A DNA stretch of 64,000 nt from Flavobacterium aquicola (GTDB lineage: Bacteria; Bacteroidota; Bacteroidia; Flavobacteriales; Flavobacteriaceae): positions 62,001 through 126,000 of the forward strand of contig NZ_QUNI01000008.1 of the NCBI RefSeq assembly GCF_003385115.1, written 5' to 3'. The notes under the pieces were generated by a model. That model was not told where the DNA came from. It saw nothing but the letters and a program-made list of their open reading frames with translations, and did not search any database. Shown piece by piece: positions 1 to 9,029 of the stretch. The translations under genes were made by a program, and so were the position numbers. Numbering within the stretch: the stretch's first letter is position 1; each line of letters opens with the position of its first letter.

Positions 1-365
1 TGATCGTATCTGGCAAACATCCGCATTCCGTCAAAAATCGTCCAATCCAAAGAAACACCGTAATTCAGACTATTGTTTTTGGCATTATCCAATGATGTTG
101 TCGTTCCGTCCTGCCGTGTCTGCGAAGAGTTTTGAATACTATTGTTATCTGTCACAGAAGCTGCTAAACTAGGCAGCATCCCGGCATTACCAATGGCTAC
201 ATTAGTTTCTTCAATCTTTAAATTATTTTTGGCGATTTTAATTTCAAAATTGTTTTCTAAAGCTATTTTTATCGCGTCTTCAAGGGTTAATACTTCCTGT
301 GCACTCATTTTTGCGATGCAGAATAAAAATAAAACCAGACTTTTTATTATATTTTTAGTTTTCAT
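1..365 (-). CDS. TolC-family outer membrane efflux protein (N-terminal part)
   Basis: The gene starts at an ATG at 365 on the minus strand and runs off the left edge, so only about 121 residues are visible. It opens with a signal peptide ending near the Ala-Gln at residues 22-23, then a stretch typical of outer membrane efflux proteins (TLEDAIKIALENNFEIKIAK), the start of a long periplasmic helix. It is the third gene of a minus-strand operon after the fusion protein and RND pump, which fits the outer membrane channel of that tripartite exporter. The identity is inferred from the N-terminus and context only. Confidence 0.8.
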   Translation of the reverse strand, partial: MKTKNIIKSLVLFLFCIAKMSAQEVLTLEDAIKIALENNFEIKIAKNNLKIEETNVAIGNAGMLPSLAASVTDNNSIQNSSQTRQDGTTTSLDNAKNNSLNYGVSLDWTIFDGMRMFARYD

Positions 366-437
366 ATTTTCAATCATTTGCTATCAATTCTTTTTAGAGC
401 AATTCATAGCTTAACTATTTTATTAAAAATTTAGAAT

Positions 438-3400
438 CTACGATTTACTGTCTCTTTCATATTCATCTATATGATCAAATTCAGGATAATGTTTTCTAGC
501 TTTAGACCACATCAAATAAATCGCAGGTATAACGAAAAGAGTTAATGCCAAAGAAAAAATTGTTCCTCCTACAATAACAACCCCCATTCCAATTCTGCTA
601 GTAGAGGCAGCCCCAAGCGACATAGCAATTGGCAATGCTCCCAAAGCAATTGCTAAACTCGTCATCAAAATAGGTCGAAGACGCGCTTCAGAAGCTTCTA
701 GAATAGCTTCTAATTTTGGTTTACCCTGTTCACGTAACTGATTAGCAAATTCTACTATCAAAATTCCATTTTTGGTTACCAGACCAATAAGCATTACAGT
801 CCCAATTTGGCTGAAAATATTCCATGTCTGATTGAACAGCCAAAGAGAGAATAAAGCTCCTGCAACTGCCATTGGCACAGTCAAAATAATAATGAACGGA
901 TCTATAAAACTTTCAAACTGCGCGGCAAGAATCAGGAAAATTAATAATAAAGCCAGTCCAAAAGCAAATGAAGTATTCGAGCTGCTTTCAACAAAATCAC
1001 GAGATTCGCCGCTTAAATCAGTAGTAAAAGTTTCGTCAAGAACTTTAGACTTAATTTCATCCATAGCCTGTATTCCATCGCTGATGCTTTTACCCGGCGC
1101 TAAACCAGCCGAAACAGTAGCAGACATATATCTATTATTATGAAATAACTGCGGCGGATTACTCTGTTCCTCAACATTGACCACATTGTCCATCTGAATT
1201 AGTTCTCCTTTATTATTTTTTACAAACATTGAAGTTAAATCCAAAGGTTTGGAGCGGTCTTTTTGATCAAATTGTCCAATAACCTGATACTGCTTTCCGT
1301 TTTTTATAAAGTAACCAAAGCGCTGACCGCTTAACGAAAGTTGCAGTGTCTGAGCTATATCAATAATAGAAATTCCTAAACTTTCGGCTTTGGCACGATC
1401 GATACTTACATTTATTTCGGGTTTATTAAATTTTAAATTGACATCAGTAACCGAGAAAACATCGCTTTTACCAACTTCATCCATAAAAACAGGAATCTTC
1501 TCTCTTAGTTTTTCAAAAGTCGGAGCCTGAATAATATACTGAATTGGTAAGCCACCACGTCTGTTTACTGCAATTGTAGGCTGCTGCATTACAGATGTTT
1601 TAGCATCTGGATATTTACCTGTCCATTTAGACAATTGATCAGCAATATCTTTTTGAGATTTTTCTCTCTCATTCGGTTCTACCAATGAAAGTCTAATAAA
1701 ACCTGTATTGGCCGCCGAAGAACCAAAACCCGGTGCTGTAACAACTAAACTTACTTTTTTCTCAGGAATGGAATCGTCTACCAATTTGGATATTTCCTGC
1801 ATAAAACGATCTGTATATTCATAAGAAGAACCTTCTGGAGTTGCCATTCGCATTGTAACCGAACTACGATCGTCATAAGGAGCTGTTTCCTTTGGAAGTA
1901 TCGTAAAAAACAAATAGATTAGTCCAAAACAAACGATTAATATTGGAAAACTCAGCCATTTTTTATTCATGAAATTTTTCAGTGATTCAGCATAACCGCT
2001 GTTTAATTTTTCGAAAAACGGTTCAGTCCTAACATAGAATTTTGATTTTTTTTGTTCGCCGCCTTTCATTAAATAGGCATTCAACATTGGTGTTAAAGTC
2101 AGAGAGACGAAAGCCGAAATTAAAACAGCTGCTCCAATTACGACACCAAATTCCCGAAACAACCTTCCTACGAAACCTTCAAGGAAAATTACAGGCAAAA
2201 ACACAGCAGCTAAGGTTACCGAAATCGAAATTACGGCATAGAAAATTTCATTAGAGCCTTTGATAGCAGCTTCAATAGGAGACATTCCTTCTTCAACTTT
2301 TTTGAAGATATTTTCGGTGACTACAATTCCGTCATCTACCACTAAACCAGTTGCCAATACAATTGCTAAAAGTGTTAATACATTTATCGAAAAACCAAAA
2401 AGCCACATGATGAAAAAAGTAGCAATCAATGAAACCGGAATATCAATTAAAGGCCTGAAAGCAATTGCCCAGTCTCTAAAAAACAAATAAATAATAATAA
2501 TTACTAAAAGAATTGAAATCCCTAAAGTTTCAGCCACTTCAAGTACCGATTTTTTTACAAAAATAGTATTATCCAATGCTATGTTAAGTTTGATATCTTT
2601 TGGTAAGTCTTTTTTTAAGGCTTCATATTTTTTGTAAAATTCTTTTGAAATATCCAAATAATTGGCTCCAGGCATTGGCACAATAGCCAGACCAATCATC
2701 GGAAGTCCTGATTGTGTCAATTGCGTTTCGATAACTTCGGGACCTAAACTAGCTCTGCCGACATCACTTAAACGAACGATTTTATCGCCGTCTGTACGAA
2801 TGATAATATTATTAAATTCATCTGGTTTAGATAAATTTCCAATCGTTTTTACAGTAAGCTCGGTGTTGTTTCCTGTCAGTTTTCCTGATGGTAATTCGAC
2901 ATTTTGTGCATTCAAGGCAGTACGGACATCCGAAACGGTACAATTATATGCACTAAGTTTTACGGGGTCAATCCATAAACGCATCGCATATCTTTTTTGT
3001 CCCCAAATCTGAACACCGCTTACTCCTGGAATAGTTTCTAATCGCTGTGAAATAACATTCTCGGCATAATCACTTAGTTCCAGAGAGCTTCTAGTATCAC
3101 TTTGAACGGTCATCGAAATGATAGATTCACTGTCAGCATCTGCTTTAGAAACAACAGGCGGTGCATCAATATCCTGAGGCAGATTTCGGACAGCCTGCGA
3201 AACTTTGTCCCGAACGTCATTAGCTGCACTTTCAAGATCTTTGTCCAAATTAAATTCGATTGTAATATTACTGCTTCCCTGATTGCTCGAAGATGTAATA
3301 TTTCGAATTCCATCTATTGCATTTACAGCTTTTTCTAGAGGTTCTGTGATCTGCGATTCAATAATATCGGCGTTGGCTCCGGTATAATTTGTTCTGATAG

Positions 3401-3536
3401 AAACCTGCGCTGGATCAATAGAAGGGAATTCACGAACACCCAAAAAAGTAAAACCAAGGAACCCAAATAAAATAATTAAAAGGTTCAGTACTATGGTTAA
3501 AACAGGTCTTCTTATACTTGTAGTTGATAAACTCAT
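438..3536 (-). CDS. RND efflux pump, HAE1 hydrophobe/amphiphile exporter family
   Basis: Inner membrane proton-driven exporter of 1032 residues, close to the roughly 1030-1050 usual for AcrB-type pumps. An N-terminal membrane helix lies near residues 12-31, then a large periplasmic loop, a membrane block near 335-480 with the GLVVDDGIVVTEN motif carrying the paired Asp of TM4 (near residue 400), a second periplasmic loop and a C-terminal membrane block. It lies between the fusion protein gene (74 nt spacer) and the TolC gene (72 nt spacer), all on the minus strand, so the three should form one exporter. The substrate cannot be told from sequence; lack of heavy-metal signatures favours organic compounds. 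Confidence 0.93.
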   Translation of the reverse strand: MSLSTTSIRRPVLTIVLNLLIILFGFLGFTFLGVREFPSIDPAQVSIRTNYTGANADIIESQITEPLEKAVNAIDGIRNITSSSNQGSSNITIEFNLDKDLESAANDVRDKVSQAVRNLPQDIDAPPVVSKADADSESIISMTVQSDTRSSLELSDYAENVISQRLETIPGVSGVQIWGQKRYAMRLWIDPVKLSAYNCTVSDVRTALNAQNVELPSGKLTGNNTELTVKTIGNLSKPDEFNNIIIRTDGDKIVRLSDVGRASLGPEVIETQLTQSGLPMIGLAIVPMPGANYLDISKEFYKKYEALKKDLPKDIKLNIALDNTIFVKKSVLEVAETLGISILLVIIIIYLFFRDWAIAFRPLIDIPVSLIATFFIMWLFGFSINVLTLLAIVLATGLVVDDGIVVTENIFKKVEEGMSPIEAAIKGSNEIFYAVISISVTLAAVFLPVIFLEGFVGRLFREFGVVIGAAVLISAFVSLTLTPMLNAYLMKGGEQKKSKFYVRTEPFFEKLNSGYAESLKNFMNKKWLSFPILIVCFGLIYLFFTILPKETAPYDDRSSVTMRMATPEGSSYEYTDRFMQEISKLVDDSIPEKKVSLVVTAPGFGSSAANTGFIRLSLVEPNEREKSQKDIADQLSKWTGKYPDAKTSVMQQPTIAVNRRGGLPIQYIIQAPTFEKLREKIPVFMDEVGKSDVFSVTDVNLKFNKPEINVSIDRAKAESLGISIIDIAQTLQLSLSGQRFGYFIKNGKQYQVIGQFDQKDRSKPLDLTSMFVKNNKGELIQMDNVVNVEEQSNPPQLFHNNRYMSATVSAGLAPGKSISDGIQAMDEIKSKVLDETFTTDLSGESRDFVESSSNTSFAFGLALLLIFLILAAQFESFIDPFIIILTVPMAVAGALFSLWLFNQTWNIFSQIGTVMLIGLVTKNGILIVEFANQLREQGKPKLEAILEASEARLRPILMTSLAIALGALPIAMSLGAASTSRIGMGVVIVGGTIFSLALTLFVIPAIYLMWSKARKHYPEFDHIDEYERDSKS

Positions 3537-3610
3537 TGAGATTGCAGATTTTTGATTTTAAACTTTTTGATTTTAGATTTCTTAATACACTAATCATTAA
3601 ACTTAAAAAT

Positions 3611-4669
3611 CTATTTTACTTTCACTTTTATTGGAGCTTCATTTTTTAATGACATAACGCCACCTGTTATCAAGGTATCTCCAACTTTTAATCCCGAAAG
3701 AATTAAAATTGAGGAATCAGTTCTTGTTGTGGCTTCTACCATAACTTCTTTGGCTTTACCCATATTCGAAATAAAGACTTTTTTACCATTCTGTACAGGA
3801 ATAATCGCCTCAGAGGGGATAACTATTGCGTCCTTGATAATATCCAACGGTAATTTTACATCAGCAAAAGTTCCAGGAAAAAGTTTTCCGTCAATATTAT
3901 CTGCAATGGCTCGAACCTGTAGAGTACGTGTCGCGACTTCAATTTCAGGTTCAATGGCGTATATTTTTGCATTGTATACCTTTGTAGAACCAGATACAGC
4001 AAAGTCAATTACAGAGCCTGATTTTACTTCAGCAGCGTATTTCTCTGGAATAGAAAATGTGATTTTTAATTTTCCTGTATTTACTAATTTAGAAACCACA
4101 ACCGCTGGTGTAATATAAGTTCCCGGAGAAATAGAACGCAGTCCAATTTTACCTGAAAAAGGAGCTTTAACAGCTGTTTTTGAAATTTGGGCTTTAATTA
4201 ATTGTGTCTGCGCCTGAGTAGATTTATAGTCGGCTCTTGAAATATCATATTCTTCCTGACTGATGGCCTCTTTTTCGAGCAGTAATTTGGCTCTTCTTGC
4301 ATTTTCAGCCGCCAAACCTTCTTTGGTTACAGCCTGCTGCAGCTGTGCTCTAAGTTCAATATCATTAACTTTGAATAAAACCTGGCCTTTTTGCACCATC
4401 GACCCTTCGGTAAAATAAATACCTTCTACAATCCCCGAAACTTCGCTGTGAATTTCTATCTGCTCATTTGCTTCAATAGAACCTGAAAGTGACAGATTAT
4501 TGTCAAACGTTGCAGCACGAACTACAATTCCGGTTACAGTTGTTGGTTTATTTTTTTCGTCCTTGCCTTTTGCACCATCACTTTTGGCACTATTCGACTT
4601 AATTCTATAACCAATAAATCCAATAAAAGCGAGTATTAATAAGGCATAGACAATATTTTTTATTTTCAT
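3611..4669 (-). CDS. RND efflux periplasmic adaptor (membrane fusion protein)
   Basis: A 352-residue HlyD/AcrA-like adaptor. It has an N-terminal membrane anchor (about residues 7-24), no lipobox Cys, a short charged linker, a lipoyl-like half (EIHSEVSGIVEGIYFTEGS), a helical hairpin rich in Ala, Glu and Lys, the second lipoyl half (KAPFSGKIGLRSISPGTYI), then beta-barrel and membrane-proximal domains. The first gene of the minus-strand efflux operon, it should bridge the RND pump and the TolC protein. A TAAATTTG -7 box reads on the minus strand at 4717-4724, about 50 nt upstream, so the operon promoter probably lies there, though I see no clear -33 element. Confidence 0.9.
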   Translation of the reverse strand: MKIKNIVYALLILAFIGFIGYRIKSNSAKSDGAKGKDEKNKPTTVTGIVVRAATFDNNLSLSGSIEANEQIEIHSEVSGIVEGIYFTEGSMVQKGQVLFKVNDIELRAQLQQAVTKEGLAAENARRAKLLLEKEAISQEEYDISRADYKSTQAQTQLIKAQISKTAVKAPFSGKIGLRSISPGTYITPAVVVSKLVNTGKLKITFSIPEKYAAEVKSGSVIDFAVSGSTKVYNAKIYAIEPEIEVATRTLQVRAIADNIDGKLFPGTFADVKLPLDIIKDAIVIPSEAIIPVQNGKKVFISNMGKAKEVMVEATTRTDSSILILSGLKVGDTLITGGVMSLKNEAPIKVKVK

Positions 4670-4914
4670 GAGTAAGAGATAAATAAATTCGACAATTTCG
4701 GGCAGTTAATGAAAAGCAAATTTAGGTTTTAGTATTGTTAAAATTCAGAATGTTAATTATTATTTAACGTTTGTACATACAAATATTAAATTTAATATAA
4801 AAAAACAACTAAATAAATAAGACTTTGAAAAATAAAAAAGGTTTAAAGGGAAAAATAAAATTTTTTATATTTTTTCAAAAGAAAAGGACAAAGCATCAGA
4901 ATCTTAACGGTTTA

Positions 4915-7023
4915 CTAACTTATATAATTCCAAATATTTTTCTTTTTAGTCAATTCTATAAAAACAGCTTTGAGAATAGCGTTTTCAGGTTTCTGCATAG
5001 GAGCATCGTCTTTCAGAATTTTAATCGCATAATTACGTGCCAAAAGTAAAATTTCTTTATCCTTGACAATATCAGCAATCTGAAGATTGAGTACTCCGCT
5101 TTGCTGGGTTCCCATCAAATCACCTGGGCCACGGAGTTTTAAATCAACCTCGGCAATCTCGAAACCATCATTGGTACTCACCATGGTTTCCATACGTGTT
5201 TTGCTGTCGCTTGATAATTTAAAAGAAGTCATCAAAATACAATAACTCTGGTCAGCACCACGACCGACACGGCCTCTCAATTGGTGCAGTTGCGAAAGCC
5301 CGAAACGTTCTGCACTCTCAATAATCATTACACTGGCATTCGGTACATTTACACCAACTTCGATAACCGTTGTAGCGACCATAATATTGGTTTTTCCTTC
5401 GGAGAAACGCTTCATTTCTTCGTCTTTGTCTGCGGGTTTCATTTTTCCGTGAAGAATCGACACTGAATATTGCGGCAACGGAAAATCACGGGCGATACTT
5501 TCATAGCCATCCATTAAATCTTTATAATCCATTTTTTCAGATTCCTGAATTAAAGGATAAACGATGTAAATCTGGCGTCCTTTGGCAATTTCATCCCGAA
5601 TGAATTTCCAGACTTTTAATCGATTCGAATCATAGCGATGTACAGTTTGGATTGGCTTTCTGCCAGGAGGCAGTTCATCAATCACTGAAATATCAAGGTC
5701 TCCATACAAACTCATCGCAAGAGTTCGGGGAATAGGAGTGGCCGTCATTACCAAAATATGGGGCGGGATTGTGTTTTTCTTCCACAATTTGGATCGCTGT
5801 TCGACACCAAAACGATGCTGTTCGTCAATAACTGCCAAACCTAAATTTTGGAATTTTACTTTATCTTCCAATAAGGCATGCGTACCAATGAGTATCTGCA
5901 AAGTTCCGTTTTCCAGTTCTTCATGGATGATTCTTCGGGCAGCAATTTTGGTAGAGCCAGTGAGTATTTTTATATTGATGTTTAAAGATTTTGCCAATTC
6001 TGACAAGCCTATAAAATGCTGATTGGCCAAAATTTCGGTCGGAGCCATCAAACAGGCCTGAAAACCGTTATCCATTGCCAGCAGCATGCTCATAAAGGCA
6101 ACAATAGTTTTTCCAGAGCCCACATCTCCCTGCAGCAAACGATTCATTTGGGCATTACTGCCCATATCGATTCTTATTTCTTTGATTACTCTTTTTTGGG
6201 CATTTGTAAGTTCGAAGGGAAGATGATTTTGATAAAATTCATTAAAAAATTCACCTACTTTAGAAAAAGGATGCCCTTTAATTTTATGTTTCTGAATCAG
6301 ATTCTTCGTTATCAATTGCAGCTGAATAAAGAACAGTTCTTCAAATTTTAACCGAAATTGAGCTTTCTTCAAAATTTCGGCACTCTTTGGAAAATGTATA
6401 TTGAATAAAGCAGCATTTTTAGGAATCAGCTTTAATTCATCTGTTAGATATGAAGGCAGTGTTTCGCTAAATAATGCCTGTGTCTCATGAAACAACTGCT
6501 GCATCATTTTATTCACCACTCTATTTGTAATGCCTCGATTAGCCAATGTTTCAGTCGAAGGATAAACTGGCTGCATTGCCGAGCGAAGGCTTTTTTGATG
6601 TTCGCTCAATAGTTCAATTTCAGGATGCGCCATACTGAATTGACTTCCGTATTGGGCGCATTTGCCAAAAATAACAATGACTTCATTAATTTTTAGACTT
6701 TCTTTAATCCATTTGTGTCCTTGAAACCAGTTAAGATCCATTTGTCCTGTATCATCTACAAATGTCGCCACCAATCGTTTTTGGTTTTTACCAAATTCGA
6801 CAGTTTTGATATTAATGATTTTACCAATAATCTGCACTTCGGCAATATTGTTCTGCAGTTCATTAATCTTATAATAACGGGTACGGTCAATATATCTATT
6901 CGGAAAAAAATTAACCAAATCGCCGTATTTAAAAATTCCCAATTCCTTACGCAGCAACGCACCACGTGTGGGACCGACGCCTTTGAGGTATTCTATGGGA
7001 GTTTCTAGGAGATTATTAGACAT
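4915..7023 (-). CDS. recG: ATP-dependent DNA helicase RecG
   Basis: A 702-residue superfamily 2 helicase that remodels stalled forks and Holliday junctions. The N-terminal wedge/OB domain covers about residues 1-230 (PIEYLKGVGPTRGALL at the start). The helicase core shows Walker A (LQGDVGSGKTIVAFMS), the DEQH box (VIDEQHRFGVEQR), motif III (VMTATPIPRTLA) and late motifs including QLRGRVGRG. Length and motif order match RecG. The gene stands alone, its start facing a plus-strand secreted-protein gene across a 188 nt spacer. Confidence 0.97.
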   Translation of the reverse strand: MSNNLLETPIEYLKGVGPTRGALLRKELGIFKYGDLVNFFPNRYIDRTRYYKINELQNNIAEVQIIGKIINIKTVEFGKNQKRLVATFVDDTGQMDLNWFQGHKWIKESLKINEVIVIFGKCAQYGSQFSMAHPEIELLSEHQKSLRSAMQPVYPSTETLANRGITNRVVNKMMQQLFHETQALFSETLPSYLTDELKLIPKNAALFNIHFPKSAEILKKAQFRLKFEELFFIQLQLITKNLIQKHKIKGHPFSKVGEFFNEFYQNHLPFELTNAQKRVIKEIRIDMGSNAQMNRLLQGDVGSGKTIVAFMSMLLAMDNGFQACLMAPTEILANQHFIGLSELAKSLNINIKILTGSTKIAARRIIHEELENGTLQILIGTHALLEDKVKFQNLGLAVIDEQHRFGVEQRSKLWKKNTIPPHILVMTATPIPRTLAMSLYGDLDISVIDELPPGRKPIQTVHRYDSNRLKVWKFIRDEIAKGRQIYIVYPLIQESEKMDYKDLMDGYESIARDFPLPQYSVSILHGKMKPADKDEEMKRFSEGKTNIMVATTVIEVGVNVPNASVMIIESAERFGLSQLHQLRGRVGRGADQSYCILMTSFKLSSDSKTRMETMVSTNDGFEIAEVDLKLRGPGDLMGTQQSGVLNLQIADIVKDKEILLLARNYAIKILKDDAPMQKPENAILKAVFIELTKKKNIWNYIS

Positions 7024-7138
7024 TTGATTTTACCTTACAGAATTTAGATACGAGAGTATATTCTCTTTGTTCTATTTTCTATTTTCTTTTAAAAAAGCGA
7101 AGATAGCTGTTTGTTTGTAAATTTGGAAATGGGTTTGT

Positions 7139-7170
7139 TTTGAATTGTTGTACGAATATTGTTATATTTG
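7139..7170 (+). promoter_or_regulatory. Bacteroidota-type promoter upstream of the 7212 gene
   Basis: TTTG at 7139-7142 is followed after 20 nt by TATATTTG at 7163-7170, matching the flavobacterial -33/-7 pattern (TTG, 17-23 nt, TAnnTTTG). The start codon is 41 nt further on. Confidence 0.5.
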
Positions 7171-7211
7171 AAAATGCTTTTTTTTTTTAAGCCCTAAAAT
7201 AAAATAATCAT

Positions 7212-8405
7212 ATGAAATTAACCATTGCCACTATATTTGTTCTACTTTCGTTCAACATCAATTTAAATGCTCAAATAACTAAAGAAAATTATAAATTCTC
7301 CAATGACATTGAGAATTATATGGAAAAAGATACTGTTCCGTGGAGATTTCAATATGGAGCAACCTATTATTCAATAAACGGAAATTATAAAAAAGCATTG
7401 CAAACGTGGGACAAAACAATGTCTACGGTCCCTTCAATCACTGCTGAAGATAGTTCTTATTTTAAGCAGTTTAAACCTTACTATGCAAAAGATTATATTC
7501 TTAAGCGTTCTAAAAATGAAAAGCTAATTATAATTAATGAAGCTCACAATAATTCCAGACATCGAGTTTTTACTACATCTTTATTAAAAGGATTATATAA
7601 AAATGGGTATCGCTTTTTGGGTATGGAAATGCTTGATGACACCTTAATAAATCAAAGAAAATTTCCAGTTTTGGCAGGTGGTTCAATTTATATACATGAA
7701 TCGCAAAGTGCTAATTTAATCAAAGATGCTTTGGATATCGGTTTTACATTATTCAATTATGAATATTTTGGTAAAGGTAAAACTGGTAAAGATAGAGAAA
7801 TTGGAGAAGCTGAAAATATTGCTAAAATAATGACTCAAAATCCGAATGCGAAATTTTTAATTCATTGCGGTTACGACCACCTAAATGAAGGAATTCCAGG
7901 TATAAAAGAATGGGAAAAAGCGATGGCATCACGAGTGCATGATTTAACAGGAATCAATCCTTTCACGATTGATCAAATCCCCGGTTCTGAAAAAGGAGAT
8001 TTAAAATTTAATACCCCCTTTATTAAAATGGCCAACATAAAGACCCCCTCCATTATGGTTAATGCTCAGGGAGAATCTTATAACGGAAAACAAAGTAACA
8101 AAAGAGGGGATTGCAGTATTATTTACCCTGTAAGCACATACACCAACGAAAGGCCTGATTGGCTTACTTTAGATGGACAAAGGAAAATTTTTGATATTCC
8201 TGTCAATTCTATTACTGAGTTTCCTGTTTTGGTAATGGCTTATCGAAATAATGAATTGGAACAGAATGGAATTCCTGCAGATATTATCGAGATAAATAGT
8301 AGAGAACAAAAAGCTAGTTTAATTTTGGACAAAGGCGATTATCAAATAATTGTAAAAAATAAAGAATATAAAATTATTCAGGATTATCAGCAAAAAATAA
8401 AGTAG
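7212..8405 (+). CDS. Secreted TIKI/ChaN/EreA-like protein of unknown substrate
   Basis: A 397-residue protein with a signal peptide (about residues 1-20, ending LNAQ). Motifs reminiscent of the TIKI/ChaN/erythromycin-esterase-like fold are visible: an early LIIINEAHNNSRHR with Glu-x-x-x-x-x-x-His character, FLGMEML about 35 residues later, and LIHCGYDHLN. In this fold such Glu and His residues line a metal or haem site. The C-terminal third has no recognisable motif. It is monocistronic, with its own promoter. Membership in this superfamily is inferred from motif spacing alone; the substrate, peptide or haem, is unknown. Confidence 0.5.
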   Translation: MKLTIATIFVLLSFNINLNAQITKENYKFSNDIENYMEKDTVPWRFQYGATYYSINGNYKKALQTWDKTMSTVPSITAEDSSYFKQFKPYYAKDYILKRSKNEKLIIINEAHNNSRHRVFTTSLLKGLYKNGYRFLGMEMLDDTLINQRKFPVLAGGSIYIHESQSANLIKDALDIGFTLFNYEYFGKGKTGKDREIGEAENIAKIMTQNPNAKFLIHCGYDHLNEGIPGIKEWEKAMASRVHDLTGINPFTIDQIPGSEKGDLKFNTPFIKMANIKTPSIMVNAQGESYNGKQSNKRGDCSIIYPVSTYTNERPDWLTLDGQRKIFDIPVNSITEFPVLVMAYRNNELEQNGIPADIIEINSREQKASLILDKGDYQIIVKNKEYKIIQDYQQKIK

Positions 8406-8450
8406 TTCTGTAATAAAACATAATATTTTTGCAGCATAAAAAGAAAAAAA

Positions 8451-8996
8451 ATGACAACTCATCTCGCACTTCTTCGTGGCATCAACGTTTCCGGTCACAA
8501 TATGATAAAAATGGAAGCTTTGAAAACAGCTTTAGAAAATATTGGATTTCAAAATGTGCAAACCTATATTCAATCAGGAAATGTTTTTGTAGATACTGAT
8601 GAAGAAAATGCTCCATCTGTCGGTTTCAAAATCAAGCAGGAAATTTTCAAAACCTTTGGACACGAAGTGCCAATTGTAGTTATTGGAAAAACAGATTTGG
8701 AAAACTGCTTTAAAAACAATCGTTTCCTAACAGAAAAAGAAGCAGACATCAAAAAAATGTACGTCGCTTTTGTTTCGATAGCTTTGCGAAGCGACCACAT
8801 TAATGATTTAAAAATGAGTCAGGTAAAACCTGATGAAGCACATATTGACGAGAGTAGAATCTACATTAAATATTCTGTTGGTGCTGGAAAAACAAGATTT
8901 GACCAAAAATACATCGAAAAAAAACTGAATGTAACAGCAACTATTCGCAATTGGAATACTGTGACGCAATTGTTGAAAATGTATGAAGAAAGATAG
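8451..8996 (+). CDS. DUF1697 family protein
   Basis: A 181-residue cytoplasmic protein with the DUF1697 opening (THLALLRGINVSGHNMIKM), then ALENIGFQNVQTYIQSGNV and a C-terminal ATIRNWNTVTQLLKM. No function is established for the family. A TATTTTTG -7-like box lies at 8424-8431, 20 nt before the start, suggesting its own promoter. The next gene follows after 33 nt on the same strand and may be cotranscribed. Confidence 0.85.
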   Translation: MTTHLALLRGINVSGHNMIKMEALKTALENIGFQNVQTYIQSGNVFVDTDEENAPSVGFKIKQEIFKTFGHEVPIVVIGKTDLENCFKNNRFLTEKEADIKKMYVAFVSIALRSDHINDLKMSQVKPDEAHIDESRIYIKYSVGAGKTRFDQKYIEKKLNVTATIRNWNTVTQLLKMYEER

Positions 8997-9029
8997 AATG
9001 TATCAAATTATTAGTTTTAAAGCATATTA

